Assembly (NCBI GenBank): GCA_964035545.1
Contig: OZ037767.1
Span: forward strand, 2,543,680 to 2,607,679
Length of the DNA: 64,000 nt
Origin: Bugula neritina
Taxonomy: Eukaryota; Bryozoa; Gymnolaemata; Cheilostomatida; Bugulidae
Reading direction: 5' to 3'
Shown here: one piece after another, positions 1-14,900 of the stretch
How the letters are laid out: each line of letters opens with the position of its first letter
Position numbering within the stretch: the first letter of the stretch is position 1
The notes under the pieces: generated by a model
Told to the model about the DNA's origin: nothing
Seen by the model: the letters and a program-made list of their open reading frames with translations, nothing else
Database searches by the model: none
Position numbers and translations under genes: made by a program

Positions 1-3000
1 GAGTTGCTTCTGCCACTCAAAGCTGCTGACATCGTCCACCTGAACTCTTACCATCTCTGTTATCATATCTCTGGCGTGGACGTCAATAGTGATCAGAGCA
101 CCAATCACTGATCTCTCCAGCTTAGTTAGCTCTCCTAGTAAACATCAGATAAGAATTATAAACTACTTGATGTGCGGGAGCTTATATGTTTAAAGAATAA
201 AACAGAAAGAAGAAAATTCAACCAACGCCAAAATAATCAAAGTCTTAAATCAAGATCAATTTATAATATCAATTTAAAACTCGCATCACCAAAAAATAAT
301 GTAGTAAGTTTTTTAATGCAACTTAATTTAAAAACTAAAACAGATCATTTTGACTAAATAAGTATCATGTATACTAAAACCCATAAAACCTGAGGTTTCA
401 AACGTAAGCAACAATCACCTCTGACTAATGCGGCTAGTTCATTGAGCTCTTTGAACGATCTCTGCTCAAAGTCCCTCATGCCCTGAAGTCTGTCATCGTT
501 AGACTCTAGAATCTCAGTCACATCTCGGCACCACATGATTTGAGATACAGTGAGAATTACCTGCAGTCAGTAGTAATGAGCTAAACTCAAATACCTCTCC
601 TTTACCACACAATAACACCTTTACTCAAACTCAAGCCTGGTGTATTCTAAAATTTAGCCTTAGTTGAACTCGATCCAGAAATGTTGAGTTGTTTTTAAAA
701 ACAAACATTCAGTTTTTTCAACTCTTATAAAATCATGCTACATAATTATTTTAAAAAGTATTTATTTTCAATTTTCTCTACTACTTCTTTACTACTGTGC
801 TTATTTCAGCCTCAACTTAAATTAAAACTAAGTCCAGTTTAGTTTCTGTTCAGTGTCACTGCAAAGCAGCAGCTTACTTGAGTAAAACAGCAGCTCACCC
901 GAGCAAAGTAGAAGTTTACCAGAGTAAAGCAGGAGAGGATAACTGACCTGAGAGGCGTGCTGTGTCACCCACTCTGTTCTCGGTCTCTTCTCAAAGTCTG
1001 TGATGGCTGCTTTAGTCAGTTTCCTTAGATTTCCAAACATGCCTTCTTCAACTTTACCAAGCCACTCCTCCACATTTCCTATTGAAAATAAGGCAACTCC
1101 TTATACTCACATAGACAATATCAACATGACTCACATACAGAAACTTCATGAAACATCAGCAGCAGATGTGTTTACAAAATAAGTTTACCATATGACAAAA
1201 TTTTAGGTTATTTCTATTAAACTTTGCAAGTAAAGTAATACAGTAAGTAATACACCAGAAATACTGCATATGAACTCTGATCCCAGTAAGTAAGCACCTT
1301 TTATAATGTGATAGAAACACCCACCTCTGGCCTTGAGCCCTTTACCCAGAGAAACTTTCTCTGACTCAGGAGACACCATAGACAGGATGTCCGTAGTGTA
1401 CTGTACAGGTTCTCCGTCCTCACCACTTCCTTCTGCAATGCCAAACTCCAGCTTAGCTATCGCATCAAAGCACTTCCTCAAATGTGGCTGCACAGCCAGC
1501 GGATTTCTTGTTTGAGCAAGAATTTCCAGCAGCTCATCATTGGAGAGAAAGTAAAATCTGCAAAATAAAAAATAAATAATATTAGTTTTTATCAGTTTGG
1601 TAGAGTCACAGCAGATAAAAATTAATTTAGAATAGAAGTGAAACTAAAAGATAAATTTTATTCAGCAACTCTTTAGCAGCCATTTTTGACAATTATTGTT
1701 ACAACCAATTACTCTGTTTGCTGACTTCATATAACAATAATGCTAGACAGCAGAAAGAAGCTGCAACACAAGCAAACAAAAATCTGTATTATTATTGCTT
1801 CAGGTACAGGTGAAAAGATTTGGGCTAGTATTCTTTAATATCATATATATACCGAGGGAAGATAACTCTCTTAGACTCCAAGTATGCTTCCAGACACTTC
1901 TGTATTTGATCAAGAAGAGCATTGTTATTCTGGAAAGTTTCCAATAGTCCAGGTTGTGTTGCAGCTCTCATGGCTAGTGGTACCTACAGTTACAACACAC
2001 ACTGTCAAAACAAACGTCCGCTGTAATAGGATGACCCACTGTGAACAGACAACTCTGAAACTGAGTACACACCTTGTTCACTTTTCTCATAATGTCCTTA
2101 TAGGACTTGTCGACTGTGAGGAACATCTTGGACTCCGCGGGTAGTTGCCGCTGAATGTCAGGAGCAGAGAATATAGACTCCAGGTAGAGCCAGTTCCTCT
2201 GGCAGGTCAACCACTCATCCTGTGAGAAAAACATGTCAGCGTGCAGACGTAATGGTAACTTAGAGTAACAACAATGGACTGACAATGACACATTTACAAA
2301 AAATTATTATACAAATTTACAGTAGAAAACTATAGAAATCATAATTTAAAATACAATATGAACAAATAACAAAAAGTTAAAATAAATAATTTGATCTCAC
2401 TAAGATGAAATTTTATTGCATTGTATTCTTAAGCTAATTAATATTTGATAATAACCACACATTCTAGAATAATCTACACTCCTTATCAACATATACTAGT
2501 ATAATATGACCTCTACCTCCAATAAGACTATATTTACGTACCAGAGTTTTACCAAACAGCTCAAGAGATCTTTGCCAGTCATCAACTTTCTGTTTGATGG
2601 GTCCAACGTGCCGTGAGCTGGCGATAGTGGCAATATTGATGTTACTGTCGTCTAGCAGCTGCTGGATATCGTCTGTACCTCCGAGGATGAACACATCCTT
2701 GCTGTCTTTGTGAGCTAATACAGGAAACTCTGTCGCCTTCCATGAATCCTCCACCTTAATCAAACAACATGTACATAGGCATTGAGACATAGCACTTAAC
2801 CACTAACTAATTGAATAGCTTATTTACTATGCAAAATTCAAATTAAATTTTTCAAATTAAATTTTGTCATGAAACTGTGAATTAGTATCATGAAGCATTG
2901 AGACATATAAAACTAACTACTGCCTAATTAAACAGCCTAAAAATAACTACTAATTATTTAGACAGTTAATTCACATTCCAATTTAACTCTATTTTTCAAA

Positions 3001-6000
3001 TTGACCCTTATAATGGAGCTGTGAATTGGTATAATTAGTTCCAGAAATAAGTAAAAGCTCACTAAAAATCATAATTGATTAAATATGATTGAGCTTACCT
3101 TTTTCAAAATGGCTTCCAAGCTAGCTTCACTGCTAGCCTTCCCAGAGACCTCTTCAATTGCTTCTGTATGCTGGAAGGCATCTATTTCTACCAGTTTACC
3201 CAAAGTCATGGGCTCTTCTGGAGTAAAGTGGAAGGCAATAACTTCTTCGATCATCTCCCAGTGACGTGGTTTCAGTGTTGGATTTCTCAAGTCACCAATC
3301 ATAGGCAACTAAAATAAATTCTCACCATGACTAACAACTCTACATACATACATGTTTTAAATAACAGAAACAGTAGAGTCTTTGATCTAGGTTTAGAAAA
3401 GATCCATTTTTAAACTTAGGCCAAGTAAAAGAATGGTTATACTTCTTTTTTTCCAAACTATTCAATTTGTCTTATCAAACCGTACTATGATCCTTATCAA
3501 TAACTAAGACTAACCTTTTCTCTCAAACTCTCCACCCTTTCCTTCAGTTGTGGCACTAAACCGTTTGGTGGGAGGCCTTTCTCCAACTGATTCACAGACT
3601 TGGCATACTTCAGTGTCTGTGAGTTGAGATGCTCCACGTCAAGTGACTCAAACGCCGCTTCTGTCCACTGACCAATCATAGAGTCCCACTCATCTATACT
3701 CGACCACAGTAGTTGCTTCAATTTCATTTCAGCGGCCGTTTCTTCCAGCGCATCAAACTTAGTCACTTCCACCTGGAAATTTATTTCATATATTATTTTA
3801 TATTATATATTTGCAACGCTATTTGTGACATGTTCTTTTCCTAAACATTTTTTACCACTTAAAAATAATAGTAAATTATTTTTTTAATCAACAAGTATAA
3901 TTGCTCTCTTGGAGTCATCATTTCTTTAGGAAATTGATGACTATAATCAAATTAGATTATATAAAGATGTAAAATTGTGAAGCCATCGTACCTTGAAGTT
4001 TTTCTGATAAGATTTGTAGGTGAAAGCCCTCTTCTCTAACTCGTCAATTCTCTCAGCGAGTCTGGCAAGTAGAGCTTTCACTTTCATTGGCTCGGAGCCA
4101 GCATCTAGTATCATTGGATTTTGAGCCTCTTGTTTCACCTACAAGGCGAAAAAGTGGAAGTGAAAAAAGAGACAGAAATAGAATTTTCAAAGAAGCTTTA
4201 AAATTTAAACATTTACATCATGGTCAAAATTACAGAAGCAGAAACTTACAATAATTGGATACACTCACAATCACTATGATAGTGTCCTTTAAAATAAACC
4301 ACTCATTAATTAACTGCACTAGTAATATATTCTCACTCTAACTTTTTCTACTAACTAGCATTTGATAGTTCTGTGCTTGAAACCGGTTTGTAATTGTTTA
4401 CCCATGGAGGCTTGTTTCATCAAAATTATGGTGACATGCTTGAAACTGAATGAGTTGTAAAGTTTCAGTAGCCATGTTTAATTTCTTTTACATTAGTTCA
4501 TTGTTTGTCTGCTTATTGACTATAATATTTCTCTTTACTAGTAACCATTTATGTAATATTTTACAGCGGACGAACCTCTTTGACCTCTCTCGAAAGTTCA
4601 GCGATGTCTTTGTCAAGTCTCACGCAGAACTTGTCTACGTTACCATCTCTTTCTGCGAGAGACTTGTCAATAGCATTCCTGACACGAGTTATGGAGGGCG
4701 TTAGACTCTGGTACACAGCAAAATCCTCAGGCGGGGTGGGCACTTCGTACAACTCGATAAGGTCATAGAGTGCATTCACTATGTTGGCCTCCTTCTCCAA
4801 ATCATCAATCTTGAGTGAAAGATAATAATTTGTTACACAAAACATACTACACACTAGCAGACGTTTTCCAGTCTAAGACTTTACTTCTTAGTAAATCAAC
4901 TGTACATGAAGTAGACATAATATTTTTTGTAGCTTTCTGTAAAAAGTTTGACTTTTCAAAGGTTGTAGTTTCAACAGTATAAACTTGTTAGTATAAAGAT
5001 TAAGAGTTGAGAAATTAAGTAAAATCCCAATTTAGCCATTAAGGGTTCTTTATTACTATTAAAACTATTATTCAAGCTCTAGAATGGCGGACACACTCAT
5101 AAACTCTAATGTCCTTGTGATCATAAATGTTGGTAGAATTGACAAGCAATAATAACGAGATAAATAAAATCCTTATTACCAAAACTAATAAATAACAAAT
5201 GATGAGTAAGCTTTCAATATTTTAAACAATGCAATATTCAAAAGCAATAACACCTAACACCACATTAAATAGCAACATAACATTGAACAAGAGAAGTAGA
5301 GAAAAGAAGCACACCCTCTTCTGAATCTCCTCCAGGAAGTTGAGACTCTCTACATATTCCAGAGTTGTGGTGGGAAGGAACTCGAGCTTGAACTCGGCAT
5401 TCTGTAACTCGGAGATGAGTCTGTCAACGTGACTTCTAGACAGGGTGGGTAGCATGTCGTTATAACACTGAAATCAAAAATAACTTAAATCTAACTTTTT
5501 CAATGCATTATCTTGAATAAAAAGAATTTATAAGAGGTATATTTGAAACCTATCAACTTCAACAACTAAAATTGAGAATAGATAGCATTTATTAATTATT
5601 TAATTCGTGCTAGGACAGTTTGAGAGCCGAATCGACAAGAAAATTTGAGATGAATTAAAATCAAAAGCTAAAATGAATAAAACTTTACATCCAGGCATCT
5701 AATTGGGTTTGGTAGGAGAATGCTTTTCATCTCAGTAGCATCAACTGTCAACATTCCAATATGGCGGATCTCTGCTATTGCATTGGCCATAGCATGCTGC
5801 TTGTGCAGACGATCTAACGCCTCATTGAAGAAATCAGGATCTGAAACAGCAAATTTTAATAGAAAAAACTCAAAACTTGTTTATTTTGTTAGAAGTTGCT
5901 TTGATCATTGTAAAGCAGTGCAAACACAAATACCAGTGTAGTACTTACACTCTTCAAGCATTTGCTCCTTAGAGCGTATCGCACCAAGGTCGGTGGCTTC

Positions 6001-9000
6001 ATTTTCTTTGTAAAAGGTTCGGTGAGGCTCAAAGGTATCTGCGTACTGATTGGACGCATTGAATGCAGCCGTGAGAGCTTCCTAACAAACACAAATCTTT
6101 GTCATAGAATGCAGGCGAACAGTGCAAATATAAACATTACTTGAGTCAATTTTTTATAACTAGGGAGGCAAGAGTAATACAAATATGGTATTTATAGTAT
6201 AAACAAGTTTAAATAATCATTTAAAATTTGTAGCCAACACAGAAAACAAATATTTACATAATAAAAAAACATCAAAGTTACCAATTACACTGCACTGCTC
6301 AGCCTGGATACAAAGCAAAGTGAAGTTGCGCTGGGAGTTGTCATATCAATGAATAAAATACCCTGATATTGTGAATGATCTTCTGAAGATGGCGATCATC
6401 ATCAAACATGATAGAGAGCTGTGGGCCGTCTCCGCAAACCTTCTCTTCAAATTTATTGTTTATGATGGGCCGTGTGAAGGCGTCAAAATACTCATCAGGG
6501 ACGAGATTCTCGACGCTGAGCACTGCATCCTGTCGGAGATTATAGAAATATTTCTACAGTAAAGAACACTATTATAATATTATATTATAGTATAGTAATA
6601 CTACATTACAACATTATAATATATAGTAATACTACATTATAATATTTACACAGAGTTTGACATAGGATAATATTATATTATTATATAGTAATACTATGTT
6701 GAAATATGATAATATCCCATTATAAGATAGTAATAGTATGTTATAATACCATTCCTTTTGTTGTAATATATTAGTATTATGACATTATAACATCACAATA
6801 TAATATAATTTAATAGTAGCTTTATAAAATAATATAATATATTAGAAAAATATAATGATATTAATAATTTATAATGCATTAATATTATGATAATTGACTA
6901 TATACCTACAAACTAATATAAAGTTAATATAATATAAACTAAGGCCATGCCGAGGCTAAAAACCTAAGGCTATGCCAAGGTCCTACCTGGAACTGCTTTA
7001 TGACCTCAGCTATTTTATCCTGGAACTCTTCTTCGTCCGGCTGGAAGCTAAGCTGGGCCGTATCGAGGACAAACTCGGTGATGAACATGGGAGGCAACTT
7101 CAGTACTTCCTCTTCTTCTTCCCCGAGAGCAGCCTGACAAAATATTCCAACCAGAATCGCTAAACTCGTAGTTGAGAACAACTAAGTTAGGAGCTAGTTC
7201 TAAAGTTACACGAACAATTAAGGCTATTCATCGCACTTTGCTCAACTTTACCAAGTAGTCATATGTGAATAACAGGATAACATACAGAAATATACACTCA
7301 CAGGAAGTACATGAAAGTTCCATAGTGTAATGGAAGCGGTGATAGGGTTTACATGCAAAATATAGAAATATAAAAGAGTGGGAATTTAATTTACATGAAA
7401 GTAATGAAGAAACACTAAAATAAAATTTATAATCTTTATATTAGACACAGTTTTGTATTTTTGTTACTTAAAAAGTTTTTCAGCATAATTTTGTAAATTT
7501 AATAAAATGATAATTTTATCAGAAAACACGAGTTTATTGTAATTACGGTTTTGGAAAAGACACAAAGAAAGGGCAGCGAGGAAGAAATGTAGACAGCATC
7601 CGGGTCAGTGAAACAGCTCTAGTTACGAAAATGGCTGCAGTGAAAACCTTGACTATAAACAGATTCTTAAATAGAAGGAGGGGGGTGGGGGTGGGGGTGG
7701 GGGTGTCACTCATGCAACATTTACAACTACATAAAAAGGGTGAAACATTTAATGAATCAGAATGCATAGAAAGTCAATTAGCATGCTAGAAGTCATGTGA
7801 CCGAGTGATCATGTGACCAGCATCACATGACCGGCAGATACACCTACACGTATACCCTTGGCTCTCTGTGTTAACAGGAAATACTGCAACAGGAAATGAC
7901 TCAACAGTGCTAAACAGGGCTACAAACACTCTGCATGCAGCAATGTCAAATAATAGCTTACATAGTATATAACAGGTGCTTAAGTCATGCGCTTTAAAAA
8001 AACAGCAACTGCAAAACACTAAATTTCTAATTTATGATTACAAATTGAAAATAATTGTCATCATGCAGGGAGTTGTCTCATGTAGAATATGATAGCTTAC
8101 AAGGGCAAACAATTCCAAAATATAATGATGTACCTTTTCTGCCTCTTTCTGTTTTTTCTCTTCTTCTTCCTTTAGCCTCAGCTCTTCCAATTCATCCTCA
8201 TCAAGTTTCTTCCTTTCTTCAAACACCACCTACACACAAATCTATTTCATAAAATATTTCTGAATATACAAGGTGATTACTGAAGCATGAAACAATTGCA
8301 GTTATTTTAATCAGCATTTTAAATCTAGCTGAAATGAACTTTTCAGTCAAGAAAAATCATTGAGTGCAGCCTACAAACAAGCGCTTTAACAGTAAGCTCA
8401 CAGTTGTATATAATAACTAATAAACCCTTAAATAGATTAGTATAGCTTCAAATAGCAGGCCTAAACAGACTAGAAATAATTAAAACTAGTAATCCAGTTT
8501 TGAATTTTAATGAAAAATAATTCCATTAAATTGCATTTCACCCACTAAACATTCAAGTAATACAACCTGACGTTTCTTTACCACTGAGGGGGCTGTTGAA
8601 CCACAATGCAATGTGCACAAACAATAAGCCTTTCACAAATCATAACACTTGTGAATACACTCAATGCCTCCGCTGAGAAAAGCTACAACACAAGCTGAAT
8701 AGCTTTCTAGCACCCTGCAGTTGTTGTCAACTTCACAAACATTAAGTGGAGTTTACACTTGGCTTAAGCAGCACCTAATCCATCACAATATTCTTACTAG
8801 TTATTCACTACACATCTAGCATTGACATGAAAGTTAATTTGCAAATACTATCATTATGATTGGTTGATTGTTACTATGGTTACAGAAGGCTATTTATTAA
8901 TTCAAACACTTTCAAAACAAGTACATTGCAGTTTCAGACCAGATACTTGACTGACTTGACTTAAAGCTAACTGACTTGACTTCTACTTGATGATTTATAT

Positions 9001-12000
9001 GGTGTTCTTTCAAGAGTATATTTAAACCTTTTCTGAGAGTGTATCAAAGATTAGTTGTATTCAATGTTTAGGGAATTCCCCCATAGGTTTGCTAAACATA
9101 TTTGAACCAAATTGATGTGAAATATTTATGTCTAATATGCATACTTAAGTCACAGATAATAAATACAGTAACTCAGAAAGTTCCAAAATTCAAATGTTTT
9201 ACTTGAACCCCTAAAGCTATTCAACAGACATCCAAAAGTTCAGTTTTAGTGGCTGAAAAATTACTATGAAGGATACTAGTCAACAAAAACTGTCTTTTAG
9301 ATAAAATTACTTTTTACATAAAATTTTAAAGGTACATACGCACTTTTACAAGCTTCATTTCAAAAAAGTTATTAATTTATGTCTCAATCATATATATATG
9401 CTGAAAAAATTATCTTTTACCAAAATATTAGTTATTTAAATTCACACTTTGACCCGCCTGCTTTATATTCAGCTTAGAGCAGGTGTATTCAGCATCAAAT
9501 ACCTTGTTGTACTCTTGGATCTCCGCTAGAGAAGGTGTATTCTGCAGTTGCTCTGTGAGGTAGTTGAGGAGAGTTGATACAGAGTTCACAGCCAGCACAT
9601 GCATCGTATTGACTATCAAGTAGTCCGCCAGTCTAATGAAACTACAGTCAAAAGCAGATCCACATTAGTTTTAAGTTAAACTGTATAGAATAACATACAG
9701 TAACGCTTTATAGCAAGTTTATTGTAAAGTAGTCTAAAAATAGGAGGTCTTATGTTAAGTAGTAATTATCTTGACAGATGATCAAAAACCTGATTAACTA
9801 AATTTACTAGATAAACACATTGATGTATTGATTGATCGCTTTTAAATCTAGAAATAAATAGCCAAAGATCTTAAAAAATGTATAATCATTTGATTAACAT
9901 GACAAATGAATCTTTATATTAAACACTTATTTTTTTTAAATTCTAAGATTTAATTGGTCATTTAAGAGTAAAAATAAACTTAAGTTGAAGAAAGGAAGAA
10001 ACTAATGAGTCACCATGTGAGTCGCTTGCAATGAGCTCTCTTGTTAGCTTGCTCAGTATAAGTCATCTTATCAGGAGCTTCTCCATAGATATCCATGTCC
10101 ATATCCTGCATGTAGTAGCTGCTAGCTCCCCCTGGTGTTTCACTGGTATTGTTGACGGGACTCTCTGAGTAGAAGTAATCATCGGGTGTGAAACCCGCTT
10201 CTAGAAGGGCGGTGCGACAGGCACTTCTTACCACCTCCTTTACAAGATCTCTGAACTCCTTGAGTCTACCGGCCACCTGGACGTATGGGGATAATGTGTA
10301 AATGTGTATACGTTTGGAGATAGTGTGTATGTATGGGGATAGTGTGTAAGTGTGTGTATATATAGGGATAATGTATAAGTATGTGTACGTATAGGGATAG
10401 TGTGTAAGTATGTATATATGGAGATAGTGTGTAAATGTATGTATATATGGGGATATTGTGTAAGTAACTAAGTATGTAGCGCAGAGTATTGTGGTAACAT
10501 TTATAGTACTTTGTTTACACCACACAGCAAAGTATCAGCCAAAAACGCTAATTCTATGCAGATTATGAGTTCCATATAAACATTTGTACCTTCACCTAAA
10601 TGTGATCAATTTACATTTGCACCGCAGAAATCAACATTTTAGAATTTCTCTCAAAGAAACCATATAATAAGCTGTACCACAAAAATAAATACTTTAGAAG
10701 TTTTTCTCAAAAAATGATAAATTGAATTTACAATAACAAAAATTTTGTGCTTTTAAGTTTTTGAGTTAGCGATAAACTCGCTGAAACGGCAATGTTAAGG
10801 TGACTCACATCTCTGAGCTGTGTGATCTGAGCATCCTTGAAGTCCCTCAGAGTGTACGTAGTTCCCTTCTCCACCTTGCAGAGCCCCATGTCGCTGATCC
10901 TGAAGCACATCTCCCTGACGTTGAGTAGAGCGGGACGTAGCGAGGGGTTTACTATAAATAGATTTTCTACGAGGGCCTTCTTACAGTCTCGGATTTTCTT
11001 CTTTCGGCAATTCTGACGCCAGACACTGAATGCCTTCCATTTACGGAACTTGGCGAATATCCCAATCTAAAATGGCAAATGTTTATTAGTTGTCAATAGC
11101 TTCTCAAAGTAATAAACTGCGCTCTGCATGCAAATTATTAAGTGGTATCTGCATTAAAAAGTGTAAATGTTCAATGACTTCCCTTCTAGTAAAAGCTAAG
11201 TTAACCAGTACTAGTATCAGGCAAACAGCCATTATTGGATTAATACTGGAAAAAATATAAAAGTTTTGTTGCTTTCATGAAACTGAGTAACTGATAGTAA
11301 TACCAATCATTTGTCAATATAAAATAGTTTACAAGATCAATTAATAAAATAGAATAATTGCTAATAAAGATAAATATTTACTATTTAACTTGCAATGCGA
11401 TCATAGTCAATAGGTATAGTAAAAACATTCCCTCACCTGTATTAACTTTTTAAAGTTCTTGTACTCGTGTTCCCATCGACTGAGAGGTACAAACTCTGTC
11501 TCATCGTCGTTCCTCATCCGAGCCACCCCCTTTGTACTGATGGTGCAGTAGTCGTTCTTATTGATGTGATCATGACTCACCACCTGTATACATCACCCAA
11601 TAGAGTTAGTACATACCATTCTGTAAACTCACTACTTCATTTACTTAGTTAACTCAAACTACTAAATACTGATTTAATATCACTGTTATTTCACTAGTTA
11701 CTATTTAATGAAACATTATTTTAATTTTTAAAAGACAATCAGAAAAACTATTATTAATATTTATTATTTTCATCCTATGATATAATTATGCATAGAAAAA
11801 TATATAAAAAAATTATGGATAATGAGAATCCCAATCGATTTGATCAAAAATTGGAAGCATGACAATAAATCTTCAGATTGCAAATAACATTGCAGACGCT
11901 CATATAGACTTAGTACTAAACAGTTTAATACCTTAAGGTTGTAGTAGTGGTAGTCCACACTGGTTTTAGGAACAGCATTGCTGAGGTACAGGAAGCCAAT

Positions 12001-14900
12001 CTGATCATTTTCTCTTATGATTTTCACAATCTGTATAGGATCTCGCATCCCCTCCAAAGCTTTGGTACCTGACAATACCAACAGGATATGATGTAATGAA
12101 TGAAGGACAAGCTCACAGTCCTAAGAACTATAGGAAGAGTAAAGTGAAAAAGTTGAAGGCATTCTAAATACAAGAATAGCTTGTGTCAGAATAAAGTAGA
12201 CTGCACTTTGTGTTTTAGTGGAGCTTAGATTGACTTTGTGTTGGCAAAGACAACACCCAGTATTCAGAAATTGATTCAATATGATATTTTTGGGTAGAAA
12301 CGTGACACAATAAACTATTTCTAACAAATTATGTGCCTAGAAGTGAAAACCTGTTTTAAACAAAACTATCACAAGCATTGTCTTTTTGGTAAACTTTGTT
12401 TTTAAAATTCATTACTAAATACAAATAAATTTTATTTTATTTAACTTTTTGATGCATTCAATTTGGATCACAAATTAAAATTCTTCTCACAAAATAACAA
12501 AGCAGCGGCCATCTTGGTCAACAAACATGAGAAGAAAACAATGCAGCATTCAATGAAGTATATAATTTATAGAAAGAGCAAAACAGGGTAACACAAGAGA
12601 AGTAACTCCGAAAGAAAAGTCTTTCTGAACAGGTTGGAAGCCAAATACTTTTATACAACTAGCAGAGCTTCAAATAACAAGAAGAATGTTTGCATAGCGC
12701 AGGGATTGTAAATGTGAATACATTTTTGTACAGCAGGGATTCAATATACACATCTTACCGTGAAAAACGTCTAAAACAAAAGAAACAGATAGTCTGCAAC
12801 TGTTTGTAGTCTGAGTAATGGGTGAAAAACATAATAAACACAAATTCCATTAAAATACTTGACAAAAACTGAAAGCATAATATTATGTTAATGCAAGGTG
12901 ATACTTGCAAAGCATTTCTTTAAATTTGTTAAAGTAATTTTACTAAAATTACTTTAAAAAAGTTTACTACTACTTATTGCTACAATAACACATATGCTAA
13001 CTAAACACTCTTTGCTAAAACAATAAAGTATCAAATCTACATGACATTCATTGCCTCTACTTTTAAACTAATAATTTGTAATAAAAAGTGCAAACAATTT
13101 AGTTGCTAACGAAATAAGTTTTAAAATGTGCGAAAATAGCTCTGTTACTTACCATAAATTGATACTGAACATAACAAACACACGGGTTTCAAAATTTAGC
13201 TAAAATTCTCCAAGCAAATGACAAATTATTAAATAAAAAATACTAGAATCGCAGTTAGAAAGGTTAATGTTGAATAAAGTTTATTATAACTGAGACTTTT
13301 ACCATAGACATTAGAGTCCTCAGTAGGAACTGTGGGTCCGCTGGTGTGTGCTCTGGTAGGTGGAGGCTTGCCGTCTGCTGGGAAAGATGCAGACGTGGGT
13401 CTCATAGTTTCCTGTTTGTGTTTCAGAAGCTCAGGAAGTTCTGGAAGAGGCGAGGGTGCCTCATCTGCAACATCAATGAATTAATAGATCCTTGTTTATT
13501 ACCTTTTCCACAGAGAACATTTCAAACCAAAGTTTTGTAAGGGGCAAAGGCACTCAAGAGTACAAGACTATCCTAAATTTAAATACAATGTGCTGTAGAA
13601 ATCATTGACTGCTGCCATTGATCTCTGTACTTTGTGACATAACTTCAAGTTTTTTATACCAATTAGCACTATATTGTGTCAATAGATAACTTTACATATG
13701 CTAAATCTACCTAATACAGAGATTTGCACCCCGTAAATATTGATTTGCCTACATAGGAGAGTAAAAGTTCCAAATGCATCATGCATGTATAAATTATATT
13801 CTAATGATGGTTTTTATACCCTTCCTCTCCATACTATTATTGTAAACTTTATGTCTCCACAACTCTGTGACAGGCAGAATATGACCATCTCAAGCTATCT
13901 GACACAAACTGTGAGCTGTCAGAACAACCTGTTAAGCAACAGCTTTTTACTCTAAAGAATCTACAAACCTATAGGCTCCACGCTGGCACCTCTCCTCGGC
14001 TTCTTACTACTGGGTGGTCTAACCATCGGATCCTGAGATGAAGGAATAGGGTGGGGCAGTGAAACAGCCAACCCTTTAGCTTCCAGGTTTTCTCTGTTCT
14101 TTTTGTGAATATATTCTGGTCTGTTCTCATATTGGAACTTTTGTAGCACAGGCTAAACAGAATTACATGCACTCCAATCAACAACTGTTCAAAAAATAAC
14201 TTAAAAAGTTAAGCTAGTTTATATACAAAATATCACGGTTATTATATTGTTAAGAAGCAAACGGGTCCTTCATCTTGCGAGTCAATTCCATATATATAAT
14301 AGTTTCATTGTGTATATGTTATATATTTCTGAATATGAGATTTGTAATCAAAAATTAGACTGTGTACCAAGTATTGAGTCGTATTTACAATAAAAGACTC
14401 ACACAGTTTGACAGTAAATTAAAAACTTACCAAAGGCTCCAACTTTGGAGCAACAGGAGCATTAGCTTTTCTAATCTGTGCATTTGTTGGCCTTTTAAAC
14501 TTCAGCGCACTAGTATTCACTGGTGCTTGCTGAGGTGCTCGATATACGAGCCTCTCTTTCAATTTATCTGGGTCTATCGGAGGAATTCCCCCAACTTTAC
14601 CAGTGCCTCCATTCTAGAGTGTCACAGAGCAACATGTTATTAGCATCGTATACTGAAGTGAGCAATCATTTATATTACAACAAAAAATAACAAAATAATC
14701 CAAATCATAGTGATACAAATGAGAAAACTTTTAAAATTTCACTTGAATTTGTTTTAGAAACAAGATCATTACTATAAACCCACTCTGATTTATAAGGTGA
14801 AATTACTAAATAGGAAGCATAGTCCTCATACCTGTGCCCCCGAACTTAGAGGTCCTTTGGGAGAGGCCATTGGTACCGGCGTCCCATTTATATTGGGCAT
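1..14900 (-). CDS. DNAH6: Axonemal dynein heavy chain 6, N-terminal third (3' part beyond window start)
   Basis: Inner-arm axonemal dynein heavy chain, a ciliary motor. 26 exons (minus): 14832-14900, 14431-14613, 13969-14152, 13303-13464, 11932-12068, 11437-11583, 10809-11066, 10014-10276, 9503-9641, 8134-8229, 6987-7133, 6362-6529, 5949-6081, 5689-5840, 5315-5467, 4576-4809, 3992-4138, 3515-3772, 3099-3308, 2542-2754, 2073-2219, 1853-1983, 1325-1557, 948-1078, 419-560, 1-134. All phases join, giving 1,457 residues. DNAH6 rather than another heavy chain is indicated by [50 protein letters not shown] and [21 protein letters not shown]. The linker (DHC_N2) region runs roughly from exon 18 to the last exon, which ends in [11 protein letters not shown] just before AAA1; the motor ring lies outside the window. 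The start ATG at 14900 follows an AG acceptor, so a 5' UTR exon probably lies upstream. The tail near residues 60-190 is proline-rich and disordered. Confidence 0.95.
10277..10475. repeat. ~29-bp minisatellite upstream of a DNAH6 acceptor
   Basis: About six units of GGGGATAGTGTGTAAGTATG with TGTATATAT-like tails. On the coding (minus) strand it lies immediately before the acceptor CGTCCAG|GTGGCC of the exon at 10014-10276 and forms its upstream tract. Confidence 0.85.

Noticed and set aside
10277-10525. N-terminal extension [14 protein letters not shown] of a dynein-frame open frame
   Set aside because: Reads through the minisatellite upstream of the acceptor at 10276; the dynein exon starts at VAGRLKEF.
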